This document shows, in pieces, positions 1 to 5,856 of a stretch of 7,823 nt of DNA. The notes below the pieces were generated by a model. It saw only the letters and a program-made list of their open reading frames with translations. It did not search any database and was not told the origin of the DNA. The DNA comes from Pseudomonas sp. PGPPP3. GTDB taxonomy: Bacteria; Pseudomonadota; Gammaproteobacteria; Pseudomonadales; Pseudomonadaceae. Every line of letters begins with the position of its first letter. The first letter of the stretch is position 1. The translations under genes were made by a program, and so were the position numbers. The stretch lies in the NCBI GenBank assembly GCA_002256055.1, contig NKIE01000095.1, positions 1 to 7,823 of the forward strand, read 5' to 3'.

Positions 1-537
1 GAGGGTGTAACCACGGGCGCGCAGCTGGCTTTCCACCTGCGGACCATTGGCACCGGGGCCAAAAGTGGCGATCTGGCTCTGCTCGTCCAACTCCAGCTAG
101 CGGCTCATACGCTCCAGCGACAGGCACAGTACCGGCTTGTCACCCGCTTGCGGGTTGATATGGCCGGCCACCGAGGTACCACCACCGTAGGGAATCAACA
201 GCACGTTGTGCTCAGCCGCCCAGCTCATCAGCTCGCGGATCTGCGCCGCGGTTTCCGGATAGGCCACGCCATCTGGGAATACGCCAAAATCACCCGAGCG
301 CATCGCCAGCCAGTCCGGCAGGCTCTGCCCACGGGCATGCCGCACGCGATCTTCGGCATCCGTGATCACCAGCGGATGGGCCGGTAGGCGCGAAGCCGGC
401 ACCTTGGCCAGCACCTCAGCCAGGGTCGCGTCGGCGAGCTTTTGTCCACTGCCAATCAGCTCAGCAAGAAACGCCTCGCCATGGGCCGGCAGATCCACCA
501 CTGTCGCCTCGTCACCCCAACCATTCCAACGCCGCAT
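1..537 (-). pseudogene. Alkyl-DHAP-synthase-like FAD-binding oxidase, interrupted by in-frame TAG, 3' end outside window
   Basis: Start ATG at 537 with a good Shine-Dalgarno (CGAGGAGAG, 542-550). It opens RRWNGWG, matching the WNGWG near the N-terminus of alkylglycerone-phosphate synthase (AGPS) and its bacterial relatives. The FAD-binding (PCMH/FAD_binding_4) part follows: PDGVAYPET at residues 88-96, then NVLLIPYGGGTSVAGH at 111-126, the pyrophosphate-binding glycine loop. At codon 147 (97-99) there is a TAG. Past it the same frame stays open to the window edge for 32 codons and still reads as the family: LELDEQSQIATFGPGANG, then QVESQLRARGYTL. This aligns with the AGPS segment after its MNRIL motif; the TAG falls at the first residue after MSR. 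So the gene is whole except for one codon: a nonsense mutation, a sequencing error, or less likely a readthrough site. If real, the 146-residue product lacks most of the FAD domain and all of the catalytic domain. Related enzymes oxidise hydroxy acids or make ether lipids; the substrate here is unknown. Confidence 0.82.
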
Positions 538-562
538 GCCACTCTCCTCGCTTGCACTAATG

Positions 563-580
563 CCTGTTTCGAACCTGCTT
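563..580. promoter_or_regulatory. Direct repeat, candidate AraC-type operator between divergent genes
   Basis: CCTGTTT (563-569) and CCTGCTT (574-580) form a direct repeat with an 11-bp period, about one helical turn. An inverted copy, CAGG, follows at 582-585, so CCTG-CTTA-CAGG is also a short palindrome. AraC-family proteins usually bind tandem, same-face direct repeats, and this one lies between the regulator and the oxidase gene, overlapping the candidate -35 of the regulator. The role as operator is inferred from position and spacing only. Confidence 0.35.
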
Positions 581-596
581 ACAGGCTGCCTATACT
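568..596 (+). promoter_or_regulatory. Candidate sigma-70 promoter of the AraC-family gene
   Basis: TATACT at 591-596 is a good -10 element. Seventeen bases upstream lies TTCGAA (568-573), a poor -35 (3 of 6), which would fit a promoter needing an activator. The expected start near 603 leaves a leader of about 75 nt before the ATG at 678. Confidence 0.4.
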
Positions 597-677
597 AGCC
601 GCCTGCTGCGCGCCGTCACTGTCGAAACGAGCCAGCCCCAGTTGCCAATCAAGCCACCGCAAAATAAGAACAAGACC

Positions 678-1700
678 ATGCCCAGCCTTGGCTACACCTC
701 AGTCCCCGCCCTGCTCAAATACCTGCGCTACGCCGAACACATGGGCTTGAGCACAGAGGCCGCCCTGCAAGCCGCGCAGATCAGCAGCGATGAACTGCGC
801 GACAACAGCCAGCGCATCCCCAGCGAGGTGCACGAACGGCTGATCGAACACCTGATGCAAGTTTCCGCCGACCCACTGTTCGGCCTGCACGCGGCGCGCT
901 TCGTACAACCGGGTTCTTGGAGTGTGCTGGGCTACATCACCATGAACTGCGCCACCCTCGGCGAGGCCATGAGCCGCATCGTGCCGTTTGAAAAACTGGT
1001 CGGTGACATGGGCGTCAGCCGCATCGAAGCCGCCGACGAACAGGTGCGGCTGATCTGGAGCTGCCGCCATCAAGGCGTAGAAATCCGCCGCCACATGGTG
1101 GAAAACGTTCTCGCTTCATGGCTTTTATATGCACGCTGGATCGCCGACATGAACCGCTCACCGGCCGAGGTCTGGTTTGAGCACCCACAACCGACCGGCA
1201 CCCAACTCAGCGACTACACCGAGGTGTTCGGCTGCCCGATCAAGTTCGAGCAAGACTGCAACGCGCTGCTGGTGCCGATGGAATACCTCTCGGTGCCGCT
1301 GCGCCAAGCCGACGCCAATTTGCTGCGCACTCTGGAAGAACACGCCCTGACCCTAATGGCCGGACTGGATGATGACGAGCCGTTGCCGCTGCGGGTGAAA
1401 AACGCTCTGCGCCTACTGCTCAAGGACGGCCTGCCGCGCAAGGAAAGGGTCGCAGAAAAATTCAACATGACCGTCCGCACCTTGCAACGCCACCTACAAC
1501 TGGCCGGTAGCAGCTACCAGGAGATTCTCGACCAGTTGCGCCAAGAGCTCGCCGAACACTACTTGCTGCGCAGCGACCTGCCGATCCAGGACATCGCCAG
1601 CTACCTAGGCTTCACCGAATCGCGCTCATTTCACCGCAGCTTTAAAGGCTGGACCGGGATGACGCCGGGGGAGTTTCGAGAAAAGGCGCGCCAGCCGTAA
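678..1700 (+). CDS. AraC-family transcriptional regulator (Arabinose_bd-type N-domain + HTH_18)
   Basis: Encodes 340 aa, the usual size for AraC regulators of the OruR-like group. Residues about 15-205 resemble the N-terminal effector domain (PF12625 type), including GLHAARFVQPGSWSVLGYITMNC-like sequence at 69-91. The C-terminal 100 residues form the double helix-turn-helix: RVAEKFNMTVRTLQRHLQ (257-274) is the first HTH, and DIASYLGFTESRSFHRSFKGWTG (305-327) the second with the family's typical FxRxFKxWTGxTPxxFR ending. It acts as a cytosolic DNA-binding regulator; the effector is unknown. It is divergent from the oxidase gene, its most likely target. I chose the ATG at 678 because the family N-terminus begins around MPSLGYTSVPALL; a TTG at 642 would add 12 residues of unconvincing sequence. 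The Shine-Dalgarno is weak (AAGA at 667-670 at best). The stop lies 9 bp from the convergent moeA stop with no terminator hairpin visible. Confidence 0.93.
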   Translation: MPSLGYTSVPALLKYLRYAEHMGLSTEAALQAAQISSDELRDNSQRIPSEVHERLIEHLMQVSADPLFGLHAARFVQPGSWSVLGYITMNCATLGEAMSRIVPFEKLVGDMGVSRIEAADEQVRLIWSCRHQGVEIRRHMVENVLASWLLYARWIADMNRSPAEVWFEHPQPTGTQLSDYTEVFGCPIKFEQDCNALLVPMEYLSVPLRQADANLLRTLEEHALTLMAGLDDDEPLPLRVKNALRLLLKDGLPRKERVAEKFNMTVRTLQRHLQLAGSSYQEILDQLRQELAEHYLLRSDLPIQDIASYLGFTESRSFHRSFKGWTGMTPGEFREKARQP

Positions 1701-1709
1701 CGCACAACG

Positions 1710-2927
1710 TCAACCCAGCAGCTCACTAAAGGCAATAAAGCGCACGCTGTCGCCCTCGACCAAGGTGCGATTTTCCAGCACTTCCACCAGACCATCGGCC
1801 CAGGCGGCGCTGCGCAATACGCCAGAGCTTTGATTCGGATAAAGCACCGCGCGTCCCTGCTCGATACGGGCGCGCAGGTATTCGCGGCGCTTGCCCGGTT
1901 TGCTCCAGACAAACCCTGTCGGCACCTGAAAGCCCAGCGGTTCGACTTCAGCCACGCCCAGACGACGCAGCAGATACGGCCGCGCCAGCAGGCCAAAGGT
2001 CACCAGGGTTGAAGCCGGATTGCCCGGCAGGCCGATCACCGGTACGCCGCGATAATGCCCGCAGGTCAGCGGTTTGCCCGGTTTCAACGCCAGCTTCCAG
2101 AGAGTCAGCTCGCCTTCGGCACGCAGCGCTTCGCCGAGAAAATCCGCCTCACCCACCGAGACGCCGCCCGTGGACAAAATCAGGTCGACGTCCTGCAACG
2201 CGCCCAGGGCTGCACGGGTCAGCTCTAGGTCATCAGCAAGAATGCCGCCATCGATCACGCTGCATCCCAAGCGCTGCAACCAGCCAATCAGCAATTGCCG
2301 ATTGCTGTTGTAGATCTGCCCAGGTCCAAGGGCCTTGCCCGGCTCGACCAGCTCATCGCCAGTAGACAACACCGCGACCCGCGGTCGGCGACGCACGCAC
2401 AGTTCAGCCACACCCAGGGATGCCGCCAGACCGAGCTCAATCGGCGTCAGCCGCGTACCGGCCTGTAGCACGCACTCACCCGCACGGGTTTCCTGCCCCT
2501 GGGGACGAACGTTCTGGCGCAGCTTGAGCGGCTGATTGAACAGCACGCGACCATCGGCCAGCAGTTCAACGTTCTCCTGCATCTCGACACAATCGGCGCC
2601 CGCCGGCATGGGGGCGCCGGTAAAGATGCGCGCGCAGGTGCCGGGTTGCAGCGCAGCCGGCGCCGCACCGGCCAAAATCCGCTGACTGACGGCCAGTGCC
2701 TCGCCCTGCCAGTTGCTCAGGCGCAGGGCGTAACCGTCCATGGCGCTGTTGTCCCACGGCGGCAAATCCAGCCCGGCCAGCAGCGGCTCGGCCAGCACAC
2801 GGCCGTCGGCCTCAGCCAGCGCCACCGTCTCAACCTCGCGGATCGGCGCACTGGCGGCTAATTCCAGCAGGCGCTGCAGCGCCGCCTCAAGGGGCAACAG
2901 GCCCGGCTGGGCGCAGCAATCGCTCAT
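1710..2927 (-). CDS. moeA: Molybdopterin molybdenumtransferase MoeA
   Basis: Encodes 405 aa, the normal MoeA length. MoeA inserts molybdate into adenylylated molybdopterin with release of AMP, giving Mo-molybdopterin. Motifs in order: PPWDNSAMDGYA (56-67), the conserved N-terminal signature; IFTGAPMPAGADCVEMQE (101-118), domain II hinge; VAVLSTGDELVEPG (184-197) and LSTGGVSVGEADF (251-263), the MPT-binding MoCF domain III; LKPGKPLTCG (281-290) and GLPGNPAST (299-307), the substrate-binding loop; then a beta domain IV to the C-terminus. The ATG at 2927 sits 5 bp past the moaB stop, so the two are surely cotranscribed. The frame is open further upstream to 3071, but that extension runs through the end of moaB and has no family similarity. 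The Shine-Dalgarno is either GGGGG (2936-2940) or the AGG touching the start; translational coupling to moaB is likely. Pseudomonads often carry two moeA genes; this resembles the copy called moeA2. Confidence 0.97.
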   Translation of the reverse strand: MSDCCAQPGLLPLEAALQRLLELAASAPIREVETVALAEADGRVLAEPLLAGLDLPPWDNSAMDGYALRLSNWQGEALAVSQRILAGAAPAALQPGTCARIFTGAPMPAGADCVEMQENVELLADGRVLFNQPLKLRQNVRPQGQETRAGECVLQAGTRLTPIELGLAASLGVAELCVRRRPRVAVLSTGDELVEPGKALGPGQIYNSNRQLLIGWLQRLGCSVIDGGILADDLELTRAALGALQDVDLILSTGGVSVGEADFLGEALRAEGELTLWKLALKPGKPLTCGHYRGVPVIGLPGNPASTLVTFGLLARPYLLRRLGVAEVEPLGFQVPTGFVWSKPGKRREYLRARIEQGRAVLYPNQSSGVLRSAAWADGLVEVLENRTLVEGDSVRFIAFSELLG

Positions 2928-2932
2928 CCTGA

Positions 2933-3472
2933 TTACCCCCGGCTCGGGCAGGCCGCGGCCGCCTTCAGATGGGGAACAAAATTGCACGGCCGATGGCGGG
3001 CATCCAGTTGCTCGGCAAGAATGCCGTCCCAGGCCGTGCGGCAGGCATTGGTCGAGCCCGGCAGGCAGCACACCAGGGTGCCGTTGGCCAAGCCGGCCAG
3101 CGCGCGCGATTGAATGGTCGAGGTGCCGATATCGGGCACGGATATCTGCCGGAACAGCTCTCCAAAACCGTCCACTTGTTTATCCAGCAGGCAGGTGACC
3201 GCTTCCGGCGTGCTGTCGCGACCGGTAAAACCGGTACCGCCAGTAATCAGCACCACCTGCACCACATCTTCGGCAATCCAATGGGCCACTTGGGCGCGGA
3301 TTTTGTACAGATCGTCCTTGAGCAACACACGCTCAGCCAGGTTATGGCCCGCAACCGTGAGACGATCAACCAACAACTGGCCCGAGGTATCGGTGGCCAG
3401 CGAACGGGTGTCACTGACGGTCAGTACGGCAATGTTCAGCGGTACAAAAACTGCTTCGGCGTTATGGCTCAT
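2933..3472 (-). CDS. moaB: Molybdopterin adenylyltransferase MoaB (MogA/MoaB family)
   Basis: Encodes 179 aa, the usual size. The single MoCF (MPT-binding) domain shows LNIAVLTVSDTRS (12-24), ITGGTGFTGRDSTPEA (76-91) with the family's TGGTG and GRD, and LPGSTNACRTAWDGILAEQLDAR (137-159). In bacteria without Mog, MoaB-type proteins adenylate molybdopterin using Mg-ATP so that MoeA can load molybdate; this role is inferred from the family and from the pairing with moeA immediately downstream. I chose the ATG at 3472 because MSHNAEAV is the family-like N-terminus; longer frame upstream to 3559 crosses the promoter region and mobA start. The Shine-Dalgarno is weak (CCGGAT). The residues after NFVPHLK form a short Ala/Pro tail. 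First gene of a two-gene operon. Confidence 0.95.
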   Translation of the reverse strand: MSHNAEAVFVPLNIAVLTVSDTRSLATDTSGQLLVDRLTVAGHNLAERVLLKDDLYKIRAQVAHWIAEDVVQVVLITGGTGFTGRDSTPEAVTCLLDKQVDGFGELFRQISVPDIGTSTIQSRALAGLANGTLVCCLPGSTNACRTAWDGILAEQLDARHRPCNFVPHLKAAAACPSRG

Positions 3473-3484
3473 GACGCAATCCGG

Positions 3485-3513
3485 TTGAGATGAAAACAGG
3501 CCGGTGTTATACC
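3485..3513 (+). promoter_or_regulatory. Candidate sigma-70 promoter of mobA
   Basis: TTGAGA (3485-3490, 5 of 6) and TATACC (3508-3513, 4 of 6) are separated by 17 bp. The predicted start around 3520 leaves a leader of about 18 nt before the mobA ATG. Confidence 0.6.
3506..3511 (-). promoter_or_regulatory. Candidate -10 element of the moaB-moeA operon
   Basis: On the minus strand 3511-3506 reads TATAAC (5 of 6). No good -35 is visible 16-18 bp upstream. The predicted start near 3499 gives a moaB leader of about 27 nt. It overlaps the mobA -10, so the two promoters would compete for polymerase. Confidence 0.4.
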
Positions 3514-3537
3514 ACAGGCCCCTGCCAGAGCACCGCC

Positions 3538-4143
3538 ATGCACCTGCCAAGCCCCCCATTCAGCGCCCTTCCCGCCTGCTCCGTGCTGCTGCTGGCAGGT
3601 GGTCGCGGCCAACGCATGGGCGGCCAGGACAAAGGCCTTTTGGACTGGCACGGACAACCGCTGATCGCCCATCTACACGCCCTGACCCGCCCGCTGAGCG
3701 ACGACCTGATCATCTCCTGCAACCGCAACGCCGAGCGCTATGGCGCCTATGCCGATCGCGTGGTGCACGACCATGAAAGCGACTTCCCCGGCCCACTGGC
3801 CGGCATCCGCACCGGCCTCGCTGTGGCGCGCCACCCTCATGTATTGATTCTGCCGTGCGATGCACCGTGCCTGGACAGCGCTCTGCTGCACAGCCTGCTG
3901 GCTGCGGCTGGCGACACCCCGGTGATGCTGCGCCAGGGCGAGCACTGGCAGCCGTTGTTCTGCGTGCTACCACGCCATTTGCTCGGCGCACTCGACGCCG
4001 CCTGGGCAAAGGGAGAACGCAGCCCGCAACGTCTGCTGCGCCAACTCGGCGCCCGCGCGCTGGATTGCGCCAGCGACGACCCGCGCCTGGCCAACCTCAA
4101 CACACCGGAGCTGCTCCAGGCCGCGCCACGCTTGAATGAGTGA
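3538..4143 (+). CDS. mobA: Molybdenum cofactor guanylyltransferase MobA
   Basis: Encodes 201 aa, normal MobA length. It transfers GMP from GTP to Mo-molybdopterin, making the guanine dinucleotide cofactor (bis-MGD) used by DMSO-reductase-family enzymes such as nitrate reductase and formate dehydrogenase. Motifs: [19 protein letters not shown] (17-35), the nucleotide-binding LAGGxSxRMGxDK signature; NRNAERY (62-68); DFPGPLAGI (82-90), guanine/MPT-site loop; LPCDAP (105-110), whose Asp binds Mg; HWQPLFCVL (136-144); and NLNTPELL (187-194) at the C-terminus. I chose the ATG at 3538: the frame is open to 3490, but the upstream stretch overlaps the promoter and lacks similarity. Shine-Dalgarno weak (CAGAG, 3526-3530). 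It is divergent from moaB-moeA, whose products act just before it in the pathway. No terminator seen after the TGA; the tRNA promoter begins about 53 bp downstream. Confidence 0.97.
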   Translation: MHLPSPPFSALPACSVLLLAGGRGQRMGGQDKGLLDWHGQPLIAHLHALTRPLSDDLIISCNRNAERYGAYADRVVHDHESDFPGPLAGIRTGLAVARHPHVLILPCDAPCLDSALLHSLLAAAGDTPVMLRQGEHWQPLFCVLPRHLLGALDAAWAKGERSPQRLLRQLGARALDCASDDPRLANLNTPELLQAAPRLNE

Positions 4144-4196
4144 ATAACGCCCGCCTACCGGCCACCTAAGCAGCTCAAGAATTTTGCGCTAAGCCC

Positions 4197-4224
4197 TTGT
4201 CAAATAAACGTTTCTGAGTAGAAT
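4197..4224 (+). promoter_or_regulatory. Promoter of tRNA-Pro
   Basis: TTGTCA (4197-4202, 5 of 6) and TAGAAT (4219-4224, 5 of 6) are 16 bp apart, and the discriminator CATGCGC after the -10 is GC-rich, as in stable-RNA promoters under stringent control. The start near 4231 leaves a 5' leader of only about 4 nt before the mature tRNA. Confidence 0.75.
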
Positions 4225-4234
4225 CATGCGCATT

Positions 4235-4311
4235 CGGAGTGTAGCGCAGCTTGGTAGCGCGTCTCGTTCGGGACGAGAAGGTCGCAGGTTCGAATCCTGT
4301 CTCTCCGACCA
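4235..4311 (+). tRNA. tRNA-Pro, anticodon CGG
   Basis: A full 77-nt cloverleaf with encoded CCA. Acceptor CGGAGTG pairs with CTCTCCG; D stem GCGC/GCGC with loop AGCTTGGTA; anticodon stem TCTCG/CGAGA with loop TTCGGGA, so the anticodon is CGG (reads CCG proline codons); variable region AGGTC; T stem GCAGG/CCTGT with loop TTCGAAT; discriminator A, then CCA at 4309-4311. Proline identity elements C1:G72, A73 and G35-G36 are present. Odd points: acceptor position 6:67 is a U-U mismatch, and 49:65 is a G-U pair. CCG is a common proline codon in GC-rich genomes. No second copy of the tRNA 3' end is visible in the window, so there is no sign of an integrated element here. Confidence 0.97.
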
Positions 4312-4316
4312 AATCC

Positions 4317-4353
4317 CAATAAAAAACCCGCCCTATCGGCGGGTTTTTTATTG
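4317..4353. terminator. Perfect bidirectional Rho-independent terminator
   Basis: Perfect inverted repeat with 16-bp arms (4317-4332 and 4338-4353) and a 5-nt loop CTATC. The GC core is CCCGCC/GGCGGG, flanked by six A on the left and six T on the right. It therefore ends the tRNA-Pro transcript rightward (6 nt after its CCA) and gives an equally good T-tract leftward for the glutaredoxin gene that converges on it. Confidence 0.92.
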
Positions 4354-4393
4354 CCTGAAATTTGTGCGAAGAGCCAACGCCACTAGCCATGGC

Positions 4394-4633
4394 TCAGTCG
4401 CGCAAAAAGCTGGCGACTTGCTCGGCCTCGAACGGCCAGTTGAGTTCGGCGCCGTTGTCGGTGCGGCGCAGGACGGGGATGCGCAGGGCGTAGTGATCGA
4501 CCCACTCTTCGCGCTCGACGATGTCGACCAGTTCAACCAGCAGGCCGTGCTCGACGAAAGGCAGCAGCACCGACTCGGCCACCTCGCACAGGTGGCAGCC
4601 GATGGTGCCGAACAGTTGGCATTCAGGAATCAT
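4394..4633 (-). CDS. Glutaredoxin-like small redox protein (DUF836/PF05768 type)
   Basis: Encodes 79 aa. It is a minimal thioredoxin fold: first strand CQLFGT (5-10), then the active-site motif C-H-L-C at 13-16 at the start of helix 1, second strand LLVELVDI (31-38), and RIPVL (51-55) with the expected cis-proline at 53, ending with a short helix. The CxxC and cis-Pro positions fit the YjbE/DUF836 glutaredoxin family; a dithiol reductase role in the cytosol is inferred, the partner is unknown. Start ATG at 4633 has a strong Shine-Dalgarno GGAGG (4645-4641) 7 nt upstream, but this site lies in the arm of a hairpin (4638-4663). It lies 42 bp downstream of the DUF5610 gene on the same strand and may be read from the same transcript. 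The terminator at 4317-4353 follows its TGA. Confidence 0.9.
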   Translation of the reverse strand: MIPECQLFGTIGCHLCEVAESVLLPFVEHGLLVELVDIVEREEWVDHYALRIPVLRRTDNGAELNWPFEAEQVASFLRD

Positions 4634-4637
4634 GATG

Positions 4638-4663
4638 GCGCCTCCAAGGTCTCTCAGAGGCGC
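4638..4663 (-). promoter_or_regulatory. Hairpin covering the glutaredoxin-gene Shine-Dalgarno site
   Basis: On the minus-strand RNA, GCGCCUC (4663-4657) can pair perfectly with GAGGCGC (4644-4638) across a 12-nt loop. The 3' arm contains four of the five bases of the GGAGG ribosome site for the gene starting at 4633. There is no T-run after it, so it is not an intrinsic terminator. A translational off-switch for RNA coming from the upstream DUF5610 gene is an inference. Confidence 0.4.
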
Positions 4664-4675
4664 AGTTTAACGCGC

Positions 4676-5824
4676 TTACTCGGCGCTGGCAGGGCTGTCG
4701 ACGCGTGGCGAGACGAGGTTTTGCAAGCCATCAAGCAGGCTTTGGTTGAAGCTGTCGGCCTTGTCTAGACGCTTGGCGTCAAAGCGCTCGTCGAGGCTGA
4801 ACACGCCACGGAGCATTTGCTCCAGGGTGCCACGGCCATCATCGCTGGCCTCGGCACTGCTGCGCAGGGCTTCCAGCAGGCCTTGGGCATAGTCGATCAG
4901 GCTGGCGTTGACGGCGCTGGCCGCTTGACCGCCCTGCTCGGCCACGGAGCTGTAAGCATCGGTGGCCTGGCGTACGCGGGTCTGGGTCAGTTGCAGGGAC
5001 ATGGAGGCCAGTTGTTCGCCATCCAACTGCAGTTTCATAGCCTGGTCGAAGGCGCCGCCAATGTCACCGGCGTAGAACTTGTCGGACAGCTCAGCCACCT
5101 GGCCAAAGAGTTTGTCCAGGGCCGCACGCTCCTCATCATCCAGTTCGCCCTCGATGCTGACCTGAAAACCGGCCATTTGCAGGCTGCTGGACTGCTGGTT
5201 GATTTGCACCGCGCTGCCGCTGCCATTGCTGGCGGCGGCCACGCTGGTTTGCGAGTAACTGGCGGAAGCCTGGGCCACGGCGATGCGCAGTTTGTCGCCA
5301 TCGCGGGTGGTGATGTTCAGTTCGAAGGTTTGCGCCTGGGCGGCAAAGCGCTCGCTGTAGGCCGCGACGGCAGTGCTGCCTGTCGTTGTTGTCGCAGGTG
5401 GCGTGGCGTAGGCCTGATCGAGACCGGCAAAACCGTCCTGAATACGCTTGTAGGTGTCGTCGATATTGGCCGCGACCTGGCCACCGAGCACACCTAGACC
5501 ATCGAGAATCTTGCGCGCCTCGGCAAAGCCTTGCTCGACGCCATCACGGGCCTGGCTGAGGACTTTTTGCAGTTGCGCCGGGTCGGCACCATTGGCAGCT
5601 TCGCTGCGTAAACGCTGATCGATAAAACCGAGGACCCGCCCGGCGACTTTTTCCGGACTGTAGTCGCTGGCTTTGCCGGCCAAGGCGCCCGGTTGCAAAC
5701 CTAGTCGCTCGGCCAGACGATTGGCCAGGGTTTGCTGGGCATCGACACTGCCGCGGGCAGTGGGTTGAGTACTGGACAGCGGTGCGCGGGCGGCACCGGG
5801 GGAAAGCGAGGCCAAGGTAGTCAT
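4676..5824 (-). CDS. DUF5610 domain-containing protein, possibly flagella-associated
   Basis: Encodes 382 aa. The N-terminal half matches what I know of DUF5610: residues about 30-135, with GVEQGFAEARKILDGLGVLGGQVAANIDDTYKRIQDG-like sequence at 95-131. Then comes a low-complexity Ala/Thr/Ser linker (140-155). A beta-rich segment FELNITTRDGDKLRIAVAQ (167-185) follows, then a Gln/Ser/Ala stretch (186-216), and an alpha segment at about 227-282 (acidic EGELDDEERAALDKLF, then SDKFYAGDIGGAFDQAMKL and LASMSLQLTQT). The rest is helical. There is no signal peptide or membrane segment, and no cysteine or tryptophan, a composition usual for proteins exported by the flagellar type III system. Function is unknown. 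I chose the ATG at 5824: a candidate FliA promoter ends about 25 nt before it, and the earlier in-frame GTG at 5872 falls inside that promoter. The Shine-Dalgarno is weak. No terminator before the glutaredoxin gene 42 bp downstream. Confidence 0.88.
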   Translation of the reverse strand: MTTLASLSPGAARAPLSSTQPTARGSVDAQQTLANRLAERLGLQPGALAGKASDYSPEKVAGRVLGFIDQRLRSEAANGADPAQLQKVLSQARDGVEQGFAEARKILDGLGVLGGQVAANIDDTYKRIQDGFAGLDQAYATPPATTTTGSTAVAAYSERFAAQAQTFELNITTRDGDKLRIAVAQASASYSQTSVAAASNGSGSAVQINQQSSSLQMAGFQVSIEGELDDEERAALDKLFGQVAELSDKFYAGDIGGAFDQAMKLQLDGEQLASMSLQLTQTRVRQATDAYSSVAEQGGQAASAVNASLIDYAQGLLEALRSSAEASDDGRGTLEQMLRGVFSLDERFDAKRLDKADSFNQSLLDGLQNLVSPRVDSPASAE

Positions 5825-5856
5825 GGCGGTGTACCGGGTTAGAGAAACACGCCATG

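Noticed and set aside
97..99. TAG in the FAD oxidase as a programmed recoding site (pyrrolysine or other)
   Set aside because: No recoding machinery or structure is seen, TAG is a normal stop in this lineage, and the position corresponds to an ordinary hydrophobic residue. A mutation or sequencing error is much simpler.
642..677. TTG start at 642 for the AraC-family gene
   Set aside because: It adds a Lys/Asn/Pro-rich 12-residue stretch not expected in the family, and no ribosome site precedes it; the ATG at 678 matches the usual N-terminus.
2928..3071. Longer moeA start at 3071
   Set aside because: The extension is the moaB C-terminal region read in another frame; MoeA begins normally at the ATG at 2927, 5 bp after the moaB stop.
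4235..4353. tRNA gene as an integration site for a genomic island
   Set aside because: There is no integrase, no repeated copy of the tRNA 3' end, and both flanks look like ordinary chromosomal genes of the same base composition.
4817..5497. Open frame of 226 codons on the plus strand, opposite the DUF5610 gene
   Set aside because: Gly/Ala/Leu-rich translation with no motif; the minus strand carries a recognised domain with a better start and promoter.
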